From positions 1 to 14,576 of the forward strand of contig CAYGVA010000096.1 of assembly GCA_964353225.1 (NCBI GenBank): DNA of 14,576 bases. The letters are read 5' to 3'. The stretch comes from PCC-6406 sp964353225. Lineage in GTDB: Bacteria > Cyanobacteriota > Cyanobacteriia > Phormidesmidales > Phormidesmidaceae. Within the stretch, counting starts at the first letter, position 1; every line of letters starts with the position of its first letter. Under the pieces are notes generated by a model. It searched no databases. It saw nothing but the letters and a program-made list of their open reading frames with translations, and had not been told where the DNA came from. The translations under genes and the position numbers were made by a program. Of this stretch, positions 5,341 through 13,380 are shown piece after piece.

Positions 5341-6195
5341 TTAAGGCGACGGACGACGCAAAAAATCGATTAGTCCTCGCCACCGGCCTCTAGCATTTTC
5401 ATGATCGATCACGAGAAGAATTGCAACCTTAGCCAGTAGGTATAGAAAGTAAGCCGAGAAGCCTAGCAGTGTTGCATGTCTCCGCAGAAACAATAGACGA
5501 CTAAAGGTGTAATGACGAAACATTAGCCTTTTATTTTTGCCAATGATTGCTGAGACTTGATGGGTGACTAAGACCTGGTTAGTTATAGCGATTTCATAGC
5601 CTTGATGTGCATGCCTGATGCATAAATCAGCATCTTCACAGTACAAAAAATAAGCAGGATCAAAGGCTGGAGGTTGAGTGAAACGAACCAAGTTTAAAAT
5701 CAAGCTGCATCCTGAAACCCAAGCTGTCGGAATAGATTTTGGGTTCGATCCTGGAAATTTTTCTTTAACATTTACATGGTTAACATAACCTGTCCACTTA
5801 TTAAATACCCCTCCCGCAAACCACAGTCCGCCTGTAGCATCTCTAACTTGAGTTCCTAATATGGCAATAGATTTGTCAATTTCAAGGCAAGATTTTATAT
5901 AGACATCTGCATTTAAATCCAACGTAGCATCAGGATTGATGAGCCATATTAGTGCTGTAGGATCAATGTTATAAATATGCTGAATCCCTAAATTACAGGC
6001 TCTACCAAAGCCAATATTGTCACCAGACTCAAGAATGCTAATACGATCTCCAGCAAGAGCATGAATGGCTACCTCATCAGGAGAATTGTTAACGACGACC
6101 ACCTGATATGGGCTAATAATACTCTCAGCAATAGAGTTTAGAAGACATTCAACTAGATCTTTCGAGTGATAATTAACTGTAAGAAAGAAAAACAT
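5341..6195 (-). CDS. Glycosyltransferase family 2 (rhamnosyltransferase-like)
   Basis: This encodes 284 residues from ATG 6195. A TTG at 6210 would add five residues but is a weaker choice. The GT-A fold is clear: FFFLTVNYHSKDLVECLLNS at the start, VVVVNNSPD, GDNIGFGRACNLGI, and the nucleotide/metal motif LINPDA (85-90) in place of a classical DxD. FLYCEDADLCIRHAHQGYEI (183-202) holds the ED acid pair. This architecture is typical of the WbbL/rhamnosyltransferase-type inverting enzymes. A hydrophobic stretch near 244-263 may anchor it to the membrane. It follows the 660-residue gene by 15 bp and precedes the GT4 gene by 7 bp. It is AT-rich except for its last ~60 bp. Confidence 0.9.
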   Translation of the reverse strand: MFFFLTVNYHSKDLVECLLNSIAESIISPYQVVVVNNSPDEVAIHALAGDRISILESGDNIGFGRACNLGIQHIYNIDPTALIWLINPDATLDLNADVYIKSCLEIDKSIAILGTQVRDATGGLWFAGGVFNKWTGYVNHVNVKEKFPGSNPKSIPTAWVSGCSLILNLVRFTQPPAFDPAYFLYCEDADLCIRHAHQGYEIAITNQVLVTHQVSAIIGKNKRLMFRHYTFSRLLFLRRHATLLGFSAYFLYLLAKVAILLVIDHENARGRWRGLIDFLRRPSP

Positions 6196-6210
6196 ATGAC
6201 TAGACCGCAA

Positions 6211-8193
6211 TCAGCTCATAAAAGTTCTTTTCAGAAAAACCAGAAATCTCACTAAGATATTTGGTTTTTCATTCAATTCTCCTCCGGCAGTAATCTTCAA
6301 ATAGAGCTTGCGAATTTTCTGGAAATTAGATAAATTTCCCATGCATTGAGTCAGAATAGTTTGCCCCAACATGGACTGACTAGTTGTGGCGCGGAGAAGA
6401 CTAAACTTGACCACCTTTCCCTCAGAAAAATCAAGATCAAAGTCTTGGCACAGACTCACATAAAATTCGCTATCCCAAAAAAGTTGAAGAAGTTGGTCAT
6501 CGGCTTCTTGCCAAATTTTTCCGGAGTGGTCTTTGGCTTCATGGGAAGTGACATTATCTGATTGACCGACTCTCCAATAGAATGCACATGTCACTTCATG
6601 GCTAAAATAAAATGCGGCTTTCTGGCTCAGCTTTAAGAGTAAATAAAAATCCTCAGCGACAACCATGCACGGATCTTTTAAGAAGCTGGGATCTATTAAT
6701 GATGAACGAGCAATCCAACAGTTGGATGGAATGAAGTTTTTGAGGCCAACCATTTTCGGCAAGCTATAGGTCTCAAAAAAATCTAAGCTAACATCCTTGA
6801 TTGAGAATTCTTGATCTTCTGAAATACGCAGTGATGCAGAATATGCTAGGCCAACCTCAGGATGGGCATCTAAAACGCCTAAGAGTGTTGCAATATGGTT
6901 GACGTATATTATGTCATCATCATCTAAGATGGCGAAATATTTTGACGTGACTTCTTTCAGACCATCAATTATCTGACTGCTTCGAAAACCTGTCTGCTTA
7001 CTATGAACTAGCTTGATTGGAAACTGAGGATAGCTACTTTGAATAAATTCATGTATGCCTTCAACTTCTTGATATGCAACTAAAATAATAGCCGCTTTAT
7101 TCAAACTTTGCCGAACAATACTATCTAATGATCTTTTTAAGAATGGCAAGCTGCGCTCACCTATCCTAACGATAAATTCAACTCGATCATCAGGATTATT
7201 CTCAACTAAGCATTGATGGTCTTTTGATGTAATTGTAAAGCCTTTCTCAGTAATTAGCCGTTCATGATGTCTTCCAACTTCGCACAATAAACTCTCTAAA
7301 GAAAACTTTTGAGCAAAGATTCTGTGAGCTGAACGAGACATCTCTAAAGCTTGACCATTATGGTCGCTGACCCAAGCTATGTGGCTTCGCAATTGTGCCA
7401 CTTGTTCGCGGCCAGTCTTTGTTCTATCAAGATATAAAACTGTATCTCCAAAGTATTTTTCGACAAAGGGATGGCGATCGCAAATGGCAATAGCTCCAGA
7501 TGCAACTGATTCAAAAATACGCATAGAGGGCATTGCTGCCTCTAAATGCTCTTCTTTATGCAAACAGAGACTGATGCCAGAACGATGGAGAGTTTGAATT
7601 AAGCTGTGACCATCGAACGGAATAGGACCTCGATAAGAATGTCTCAGGTACTGCCATCCTTGACTGCGCCCATAGGCGTGAAAGAAGCTTTCTCGGTCAA
7701 GCCGTCTAAATAGAGATTTAAAGCGTTGCCCATCCCAGTTTGAGCCAATATAAGTGATTTTCGGATCGGATAAATTTGGAGTCTGATATTCTGTTTTACT
7801 ACAGCTTGGATAAAAGGGAACCACAAAGAATTTTTTGTCAAATTCTTTGCAGCGATCATTTAGCCAGTGTTCCATTAGTGGAGATGCAGAAAGATAAGCA
7901 TCACAGCTCAGAATATTTTTTTCTGCTTTACCAGGCTGCTGTTTAGACTTATCATATTCCTGAAAAAAAACTGGTGGATTCCACATGCATCCATAGGTCG
8001 GAAAACCAGTCAATTTAGGGATTCTAAAATGTAGCAATAGAACAAAGTCAGGATAAAATCCTTGAATTTTCTCTACTGAATCTGTTTCTATAGCTGTCCA
8101 TCCTAATGTTTTGCACGCTAAGTCAATGCGTCGACACAGCTCTGTCTCAGCAACCTCTTGCCCAAAAAATGGATTGTGCAAAGCAACTTTCAT
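6211..8193 (-). CDS. Two-domain glycosyltransferase: GT1/CgeB-like N-terminus plus GT2 C-terminus
   Basis: This encodes 660 residues. Residues 1 to about 320 form a GT-B-like unit with YIGSNWDGQR (148-157), a HAYGRSQGW turn, and the C-terminal signature MPSMRIFESVASGAIAICDR (221-240), as in CgeB-like/Glyco_trans_1_2 proteins. Residues about 337-560 form a GT2 domain: VEFIVRIGERSLPFLKRSLD, SIVRQSL, the metal-binding DDDD at 424-427 within YFAILDDDDIIY, and AEDFYLLLKLSQKA with E514-D515 as the acid motif. Two active sites suggest two consecutive sugar additions. Its ATG lies in the 4-bp overlap with the upstream GT4 (8190-8193), indicating coupling. The DNA is AT-rich compared with both window flanks. 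Confidence 0.87.
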   Translation of the reverse strand: MKVALHNPFFGQEVAETELCRRIDLACKTLGWTAIETDSVEKIQGFYPDFVLLLHFRIPKLTGFPTYGCMWNPPVFFQEYDKSKQQPGKAEKNILSCDAYLSASPLMEHWLNDRCKEFDKKFFVVPFYPSCSKTEYQTPNLSDPKITYIGSNWDGQRFKSLFRRLDRESFFHAYGRSQGWQYLRHSYRGPIPFDGHSLIQTLHRSGISLCLHKEEHLEAAMPSMRIFESVASGAIAICDRHPFVEKYFGDTVLYLDRTKTGREQVAQLRSHIAWVSDHNGQALEMSRSAHRIFAQKFSLESLLCEVGRHHERLITEKGFTITSKDHQCLVENNPDDRVEFIVRIGERSLPFLKRSLDSIVRQSLNKAAIILVAYQEVEGIHEFIQSSYPQFPIKLVHSKQTGFRSSQIIDGLKEVTSKYFAILDDDDIIYVNHIATLLGVLDAHPEVGLAYSASLRISEDQEFSIKDVSLDFFETYSLPKMVGLKNFIPSNCWIARSSLIDPSFLKDPCMVVAEDFYLLLKLSQKAAFYFSHEVTCAFYWRVGQSDNVTSHEAKDHSGKIWQEADDQLLQLFWDSEFYVSLCQDFDLDFSEGKVVKFSLLRATTSQSMLGQTILTQCMGNLSNFQKIRKLYLKITAGGELNEKPNILVRFLVFLKRTFMS

Positions 8194-9422
8194 CGTTTTT
8201 TAAATCCATCAATAGCTTGGCGATATAGGTGCATGTAAAGTTTGGCTTGCAGCTCGATAGAATACTCATCGACTGCAATTTCTCGACAGTAAGTTCCCAT
8301 CTTATCCCGCGTTAAATTGTCTTCTAATAGTTCAATTATTCTGGTGGCTAGATCGGTAGAATTTTCAGGTTCAGCCAGGTAACCAGTAATGCCAGGGCGC
8401 ACCATGTCAGGTACACCACCAACATCAAAGGAAACAATGGGTGTACCGCACGCTAGACTTTCTTGAACAACTAACGGTAAATTGTCAGCACGGGTTGGAA
8501 AAACAAAGATATCGGCAGCAGAGTACACCAAAGCTTTAAGACGATCTCCTCCTATATATCCCAGCGAAATTATAGGTATATCGACTGAATTCACCAGTTT
8601 TTCACCCCCATCACCCATAGTCATCAAAATTAAGTCGGCTTTGAGCGAGGCGGGCAATTTTTGCAGCGCCTGCACTAATAAGTCACCGCCCTTGCGGGAA
8701 TCTTGGAGACTTTGGGCTGTGAAGAGCAAAATCTTTTTATTGAGTGGCAACCCTAAAGCAGTACGGCATAATTCAGAATCTAGGGGTTGGTAGGCATTGA
8801 GATCAAGGCCATTGGGAATGTGGTGAATGGGGAAGCGGTTAAGAATACTCTTTTTGGCCAGCCTGGCGAGCCACTTGCTTGGTGTGACTATGGTTAAATT
8901 AGAGCGGCTATAGACCCAGCGTTTCAGCTTCCACTCAATAGCGGTGTTATCTCTTGAAACAGCGGGATAGGTATCGAGATGTGGACATTTGCCACAGCCT
9001 GCCTGCCAGCGATCGCACTCGAAGCTATAAGCACAATGCCCAGTAAAACTCCACATATCGTGCAGCGTAAAAATAGCAGGCTTATTTTTAGTCAGCTTTG
9101 GAATAGCTAGATAATTAAAATAGCCTCCATGTAAATTATGGAAATTAAGAATATCAGCGAATTCATAAAGAACAGATCTATCAATCCAGAAGCTATTGCT
9201 AATACTGAGATATTTCAAGCCAAGCTTATAGCTCAGACGCTCAAATAAATTTTCTCCTAAACGATGACGCTCAATCAAATAAACGCCAGTCTGATCTAGC
9301 TTTGCATTATCAACCAGCAGCCGTGAATCTGCAGACTGCCTGGATAATTCTTGGTGTAAACGGTAACATGAAATTCCAGCACCTCCAGAAATATCACTTT
9401 GATTTATGAGTAGAACTTGCAC
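8190..9422 (-). CDS. Glycosyltransferase family 4 (WcaC-like)
   Basis: This encodes 410 residues starting at GTG 9422, with no obvious Shine-Dalgarno sequence. The start VLLINQSDISGGAGISCYRL is a typical GT4 N-terminus. HDMWSFTGHCAYSFECDRW then GCGKCPHL is the signature of the colanic-acid WcaC-like subgroup; four cysteines (C130, C136, C143, C146) could bind a metal or form a structural cluster. The E-x7-E motif is present as DNLPLVVQE (D313, E321), the first acid being Asp as often in this subgroup, followed by SLACGTPIVSFDVGGVPDMV. It starts 18 bp after the radical SAM fusion gene and overlaps the next gene by 4 bp. It is probably a cytoplasmic retaining sugar transferase; the sugar is unknown. 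Confidence 0.9.
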   Translation of the reverse strand: MQVLLINQSDISGGAGISCYRLHQELSRQSADSRLLVDNAKLDQTGVYLIERHRLGENLFERLSYKLGLKYLSISNSFWIDRSVLYEFADILNFHNLHGGYFNYLAIPKLTKNKPAIFTLHDMWSFTGHCAYSFECDRWQAGCGKCPHLDTYPAVSRDNTAIEWKLKRWVYSRSNLTIVTPSKWLARLAKKSILNRFPIHHIPNGLDLNAYQPLDSELCRTALGLPLNKKILLFTAQSLQDSRKGGDLLVQALQKLPASLKADLILMTMGDGGEKLVNSVDIPIISLGYIGGDRLKALVYSAADIFVFPTRADNLPLVVQESLACGTPIVSFDVGGVPDMVRPGITGYLAEPENSTDLATRIIELLEDNLTRDKMGTYCREIAVDEYSIELQAKLYMHLYRQAIDGFKKR

Positions 9423-9440
9423 TTGACACGTAGAATATTT

Positions 9441-11708
9441 TTAGTTTTCTGGCGAAAAAAGATGCGCTTTGTGCTTCCACATTCCAGAAGCAATTTCTTC
9501 TATAGTTAGCATTCTGCTTAATTTACCTTTATCCCTCAAAAAAGCCTCTATTTTACCACCGCGAGTGTAATCAATCGCAATATAGGGGACATTCAAGGTT
9601 TCTGCAAAAAGTACGGAATGAAACCTCATACATAGATTCATCTTGGCACCCATCATATTTGCGATGACTTCAGCAGGTGAAATAGGTGAAACAGCAGAAT
9701 TTATATTTACTTGCAATCTTAAATTGTTAGCCTTATCTTTATTTTTCAAAGCATTTAATATGCTTGACAGATTTCGATTGAAAATCCGATCGTCTCCACC
9801 CACGTGAAATGAGTGCATTGGCAGAAGATTTATGTTGAGCATCTGCTCTTGTGCAATAAAGTCAATCATTTCTGCCAAGTTTTTCTCGAATATGTTTTTT
9901 TGAGATATATATTCATGCTCACTTAGCCCGTAACTATAATCTTTTCCCCACTCTCTTAAGAAGCAAGCAATATATGTTGTCGGGGAAAATGGAATGTGGT
10001 TTACAGGAAATAGTTTTGGGTTGGCCTTGAAAAACTCGACAAATTTTATAGCTGGGTCTCCTTCCTGTATTGCATTTTTATCTTTAAACTCCGTCACGCA
10101 CCTTTCAACTGAAGCACTATCTCTTAAGGTCACGAAATTCGACAATCGAATTATCTCTGCAACAGCTTGAGAATATTTAAAGCTATTTAGAGGTCCAATT
10201 CCACATCCACATATTCTTGTGATTTTCCCTCGTTTTGCAGCGCAAATAAAAGCAAATAAAATATGATCTAAAACCTCTAAGTCCATCAAAGGACCACCAC
10301 CAACAATGACTTCATCAACTTTGTTTGAAACTTGACTAAAATCACTGGAATAAGTTTCCACAATTGATATATTTTCCAGATTGTTTAGCTGCAATTCTTT
10401 TAGAGTCCAGCTAGTAATGAATGGAAAAAGAGAAGAAACATAAACTTTTTCTGGAGGTGCTTCTCGATTTCTTAAGTCTTCTAAAATTGACCATAGAATG
10501 GCCTTGTCGCCAACTGTTTCTGTTCCATACCAGCCGACAATTAAGACTTGTTTGCTGTCAACAGAATCAATATTTTTCTGTGTTCTTAAAATTGCATTAT
10601 TGAGCGATCTAGACTTTTTTAGAAGGCGATCTAAATTATATGAAAACTTCTTAAGTCTATATTTTTTTTCTCGATTTATATATTCTCTTAGGGTCAACGG
10701 ATCATGATAATCGTGAATACAATTTTTGCAATCATTATTTTTGATCTTATCTCTGATAAATAAGTTTGAAAAATATATAGATTTAGCTGATCTGGTCAAA
10801 ATGTTTCCAAGAACTGGGGATTTTGGAGAACAGTAAAGAAGATCTCCGCGAGAAGTGACCACAACTGCGTTCGATTGATAGGGGCATCCTATAAGTCGAG
10901 GGGAACCCTCTACAATCATTTTTCGGATATTCCGATATGTTTTCTTGTATGTAGGATTCAATTCAAATTCTTTCTCTAGGCGATGGAAAAACAATCCAAG
11001 GTGATACGCTTCTAGACCATCAAAAGCTCTAATATATTCAACCTGTTGATTGTTGTACAATCGCTCAATAAATTCTGCTATTCTAAAACGACCATAGAAT
11101 TTCTCGTGAATAGCAAAGTCTAATAATTCATCCACATAAAAAGCGTTGCTTTTTGTGATTGTGCATCCAAAAGATACGGGAATATCTGTTTCATCACGAA
11201 AATATTTCAGCAATGACATAGAGGAATCAAAGTTTCCAGGACGACCCCTAACAACATCATGCACGTCCCCCATTCCATCGATCGAGATCATTATGGCAAA
11301 GGGGATATCAAAGCTTTTGCAAATGGCAGAGCACTCTTTCAATCTTGGTTTAACAGTATTTGTAATAATTCCATTCGTAATAATTCCTATTCCTTTGAGG
11401 GCAGGCTTTTTTCTGCATAGCGCTTTAAATATTTCAGGCAAATCCATTCTAAGTGTAGGTTCACCTCCACTCACGCCTATATAAGTGAGCTTGGAGAACA
11501 GATCATCGGATAGAATTTTTTCTAATTCTTTTGGAGTGAATTCCTTGTCAAGCTTGTTTTTCCATATAAGACACATTTGGCATTTTGAGTTGCAAACATC
11601 ATTAACTAAGAGGTTAAGTGTTGTTGGTTTTTCAGGATAAATTCGCCCTAAAATGGAATGCTTAAGTTCTTGTGAAAGTAGAATTGTCGCTTTTTTGATA
11701 GGATTCAT
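9441..11708 (-). CDS. Fusion of a radical SAM/SPASM-like protein and a polysaccharide pyruvyl transferase
   Basis: This encodes 755 residues in one uninterrupted frame. Residues about 28-340 are a radical SAM enzyme: LNLLVNDVCNSKCQMCLIW gives the C-x3-C-x2-C cluster (C39, C43, C46), GVSGGEPTL the SAM-binding GGE motif (81-83), and MISIDGMGDVHD a later core strand. C275, C293, C327 and C330 form a SPASM-like auxiliary cluster region (CPYQSN, YCSPKSP, DCKNC). A basic linker (340-385) leads to a PF04230-type pyruvyl transferase domain: VLIVGWYGTETVGDKAIL (388-405), EVIVGGGPLMD (466-476), ICGCGIGPL, GDPAIKFV, and RFHSVLFAETLNVPYIAIDY (695-714). The first domain may modify the glycan or its lipid-linked precursor; the second would add a pyruvyl ketal from PEP. 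It is first in the tight five-gene set. Confidence 0.88.
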   Translation of the reverse strand: MNPIKKATILLSQELKHSILGRIYPEKPTTLNLLVNDVCNSKCQMCLIWKNKLDKEFTPKELEKILSDDLFSKLTYIGVSGGEPTLRMDLPEIFKALCRKKPALKGIGIITNGIITNTVKPRLKECSAICKSFDIPFAIMISIDGMGDVHDVVRGRPGNFDSSMSLLKYFRDETDIPVSFGCTITKSNAFYVDELLDFAIHEKFYGRFRIAEFIERLYNNQQVEYIRAFDGLEAYHLGLFFHRLEKEFELNPTYKKTYRNIRKMIVEGSPRLIGCPYQSNAVVVTSRGDLLYCSPKSPVLGNILTRSAKSIYFSNLFIRDKIKNNDCKNCIHDYHDPLTLREYINREKKYRLKKFSYNLDRLLKKSRSLNNAILRTQKNIDSVDSKQVLIVGWYGTETVGDKAILWSILEDLRNREAPPEKVYVSSLFPFITSWTLKELQLNNLENISIVETYSSDFSQVSNKVDEVIVGGGPLMDLEVLDHILFAFICAAKRGKITRICGCGIGPLNSFKYSQAVAEIIRLSNFVTLRDSASVERCVTEFKDKNAIQEGDPAIKFVEFFKANPKLFPVNHIPFSPTTYIACFLREWGKDYSYGLSEHEYISQKNIFEKNLAEMIDFIAQEQMLNINLLPMHSFHVGGDDRIFNRNLSSILNALKNKDKANNLRLQVNINSAVSPISPAEVIANMMGAKMNLCMRFHSVLFAETLNVPYIAIDYTRGGKIEAFLRDKGKLSRMLTIEEIASGMWKHKAHLFSPEN

Positions 11709-11798
11709 TTTCAGGAGTTTTTAGAGATTCTGGATTTTTGTATTGAATGCTGAGATTTAATTTAGTTCTGATGTTTAGTGTTTATGACAATGGAATCT

Positions 11799-11804
11799 AT
11801 TATA
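11799..11804 (-). promoter_or_regulatory. Candidate -10 element in the gap between wzt and the glycan operon
   Basis: The 188-bp gap 11709-11896 contains a perfect TATAAT on the minus strand, about 90 nt before the ATG at 11708. No good -35 hexamer lies 17 bp upstream (TGAATT). A short inverted repeat, CGATC at 11806-11810 and GATCG at 11813-11817, abuts it. An internal promoter for the five downstream genes is plausible. No terminator hairpin for wzt was seen in the gap, so read-through is also likely. Confidence 0.35.
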
Positions 11805-11896
11805 TCGATCCAGATCGCATGAATTCACAAAACCTAAGCTAGCTCGTGACTTTTTTGGGGCCATTAAAATTTCACATAATATATTTGGATTTTGAG

Positions 11897-13168
11897 TCAG
11901 AATAACTTATTTTTTGTCCAGATTGGGCTCATGAGAAGTACTCCTTCTCGACTCCATCCAGGGGTTAAGTCAAATTGATTTTTTGCGATCTCAAATAACA
12001 GCTTTTTATCCAGGTAATCATACCTTCTACTCATCATGTCAGCCATAGAAAAGGTTAGCCAGTAAATACCTGGCAAAAACATTTTCACTGAAGTTGTAAA
12101 CTCCGTGTAATAAACACCTTTGCTTTTTTCAAAGGCTTCTGGATTGAGGTCTGTGTCCCTTACTGTTGCTACAGCCATGCCCTTGGAGTCGTCAATTCGA
12201 ATGGCTATAACACTTTTAACAAGAACAAGTCTGACAATATATTTGATGGCAATCTTCAGTTGTTGAGCCTGCTGATGATAATCAGCTTTTATTTCTAGAA
12301 ACTCAATCTCTCTTTTTTCGTCAAGAGCTTCAACCTCTTTTTTGAATATTGATTTTCTTGTGCCAAAACCTTGGCAAGAAAGCCCAGTAAAGTATCGTTC
12401 TATTACATCCTCTGATGACCCTTCACTTGCTTTTACGCCATGGCTTAATAAAAGGCATCTTTGTGTTAGTTGGGAGACCGCACCCATATTATGGCTGACG
12501 AATAAAATCGTTCTCCCATTTTGTGTTGAAACCTCTTTTATTTTCCCTAGACATTTTTTTTGGAAGGCAGTATCTCCTACTGCAAGAACTTCGTCAATTA
12601 TCAGTATCTCAGGTTCAAGATGTGCTGCGACAGCAAAAGCAAGACGTACATACATGCCTGATGAATACCGCTTGACGGGCGTATCTAGAAACTGAGAGAC
12701 TTCTGCAAAGTCAACAATCTCATCGAATTTTCGATTGATTTCATGCCTGCTCATCCCTAAAATTGCACCGTTGAGAAAAATGTTTTCTCGTCCCGTTAGT
12801 TCGGGGTGAAAGCCCGTGCCGACTTCTAGGAGGCTAGCGACTCTGCCTTTGAGGCTGACTCTTCCTGTGGTGGGCTCGGTGATGCGGCTCAGGATTTTTA
12901 GGAGGGTGGATTTGCCTGCTCCATTACGGCCAATGATGCCGATGACTTCCCCTTGTTTCACCTCAAAGGAGACATCCTTGAGTGCCCAAAATTCTTCTGT
13001 ATTTGGCTCCCTAGCAACTTGGCCAGGGTGACGCAACCGTTGGCCCAAGGACCGCACCCCATTGCTGATCACGTCCCGCAGCGCTACGTAGCGAGAGTTG
13101 CCTTCTGGCTGATGGCCGATGATGTACTTTTTGCCTAGATTCTCAACGCGGATAACAGTGTCGGACAT
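11897..13168 (-). CDS. wzt: ABC transporter ATP-binding protein for polysaccharide export (Wzt type)
   Basis: This encodes 423 residues. Residues about 5-262 are the nucleotide-binding domain: Walker A GRNGAGKST (80-88), signature YSSGMYVRLAFAVA (168-181), Walker B EILIIDEVLAVGD (187-199) and the switch histidine in LFVSHNMGAV (222-231). A leading segment (IGHQPEGNSRYVALRDV) is typical of O-antigen/teichoic acid exporters. Residues about 265-423 are a separate beta-rich C-terminal domain (EIEFLEIKADYHQQAQQLKI, KSVIAIRIDDSKGMAVATV, FLPGIYWLTFSMAD), which in Wzt homologues recognises the glycan's non-reducing end. It would power export of lipid-linked glycan with the permease encoded divergently at 13381. 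The first 390 bp or so are GC-rich like the flank and the rest is AT-rich, implying a mosaic gene. Confidence 0.92.
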   Translation of the reverse strand: MSDTVIRVENLGKKYIIGHQPEGNSRYVALRDVISNGVRSLGQRLRHPGQVAREPNTEEFWALKDVSFEVKQGEVIGIIGRNGAGKSTLLKILSRITEPTTGRVSLKGRVASLLEVGTGFHPELTGRENIFLNGAILGMSRHEINRKFDEIVDFAEVSQFLDTPVKRYSSGMYVRLAFAVAAHLEPEILIIDEVLAVGDTAFQKKCLGKIKEVSTQNGRTILFVSHNMGAVSQLTQRCLLLSHGVKASEGSSEDVIERYFTGLSCQGFGTRKSIFKKEVEALDEKREIEFLEIKADYHQQAQQLKIAIKYIVRLVLVKSVIAIRIDDSKGMAVATVRDTDLNPEAFEKSKGVYYTEFTTSVKMFLPGIYWLTFSMADMMSRRYDYLDKKLLFEIAKNQFDLTPGWSREGVLLMSPIWTKNKLF

Positions 13169-13231
13169 CTCAGCAATATGGGGTGGGGCAACGAAGCGCT
13201 ACTTACCATTTTGCCCAAGCTATGGATTAAC

Positions 13232-13246
13232 GTGTCGCAGCGACAC
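13232..13246. promoter_or_regulatory. Perfect palindrome in the wzt/wzm divergent spacer
   Basis: GTGTCGC-A-GCGACAC is a 7+1+7 palindrome in the 212-bp spacer between the two divergent transporter genes, 64 bp from wzt and 135 bp from wzm. A partial copy, TCGTGTCC, follows at 13253-13260. The position suits an operator for a dimeric regulator acting on both promoters, but no regulator is in the window. I saw no convincing -10/-35 pair for wzm. The rest of the spacer holds no gene. Confidence 0.4.
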
Positions 13247-13380
13247 AATTAGTCGTGTCCGATCGCTATTCTCCCTATCCCCCCCCAGAATGTTTAGGGA
13301 TGATCGCAGATGACCGCAAGGACGAGGTGACGGGCATCCTACGATGAGGTAGCCCTGACGTCTCCGAGCACAGAGCCATT

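Noticed and set aside
7644..7859. Minus-strand 71-codon frame inside the double glycosyltransferase gene
   Set aside because: Out-of-frame shadow within a clearly coding region.
9441..11708. Possibility that the 755-codon frame is two overlapping genes
   Set aside because: There is a single frame with no internal stop, and the linker (340-385) is charged and continuous, without a start preceded by a ribosome binding site that I could see.
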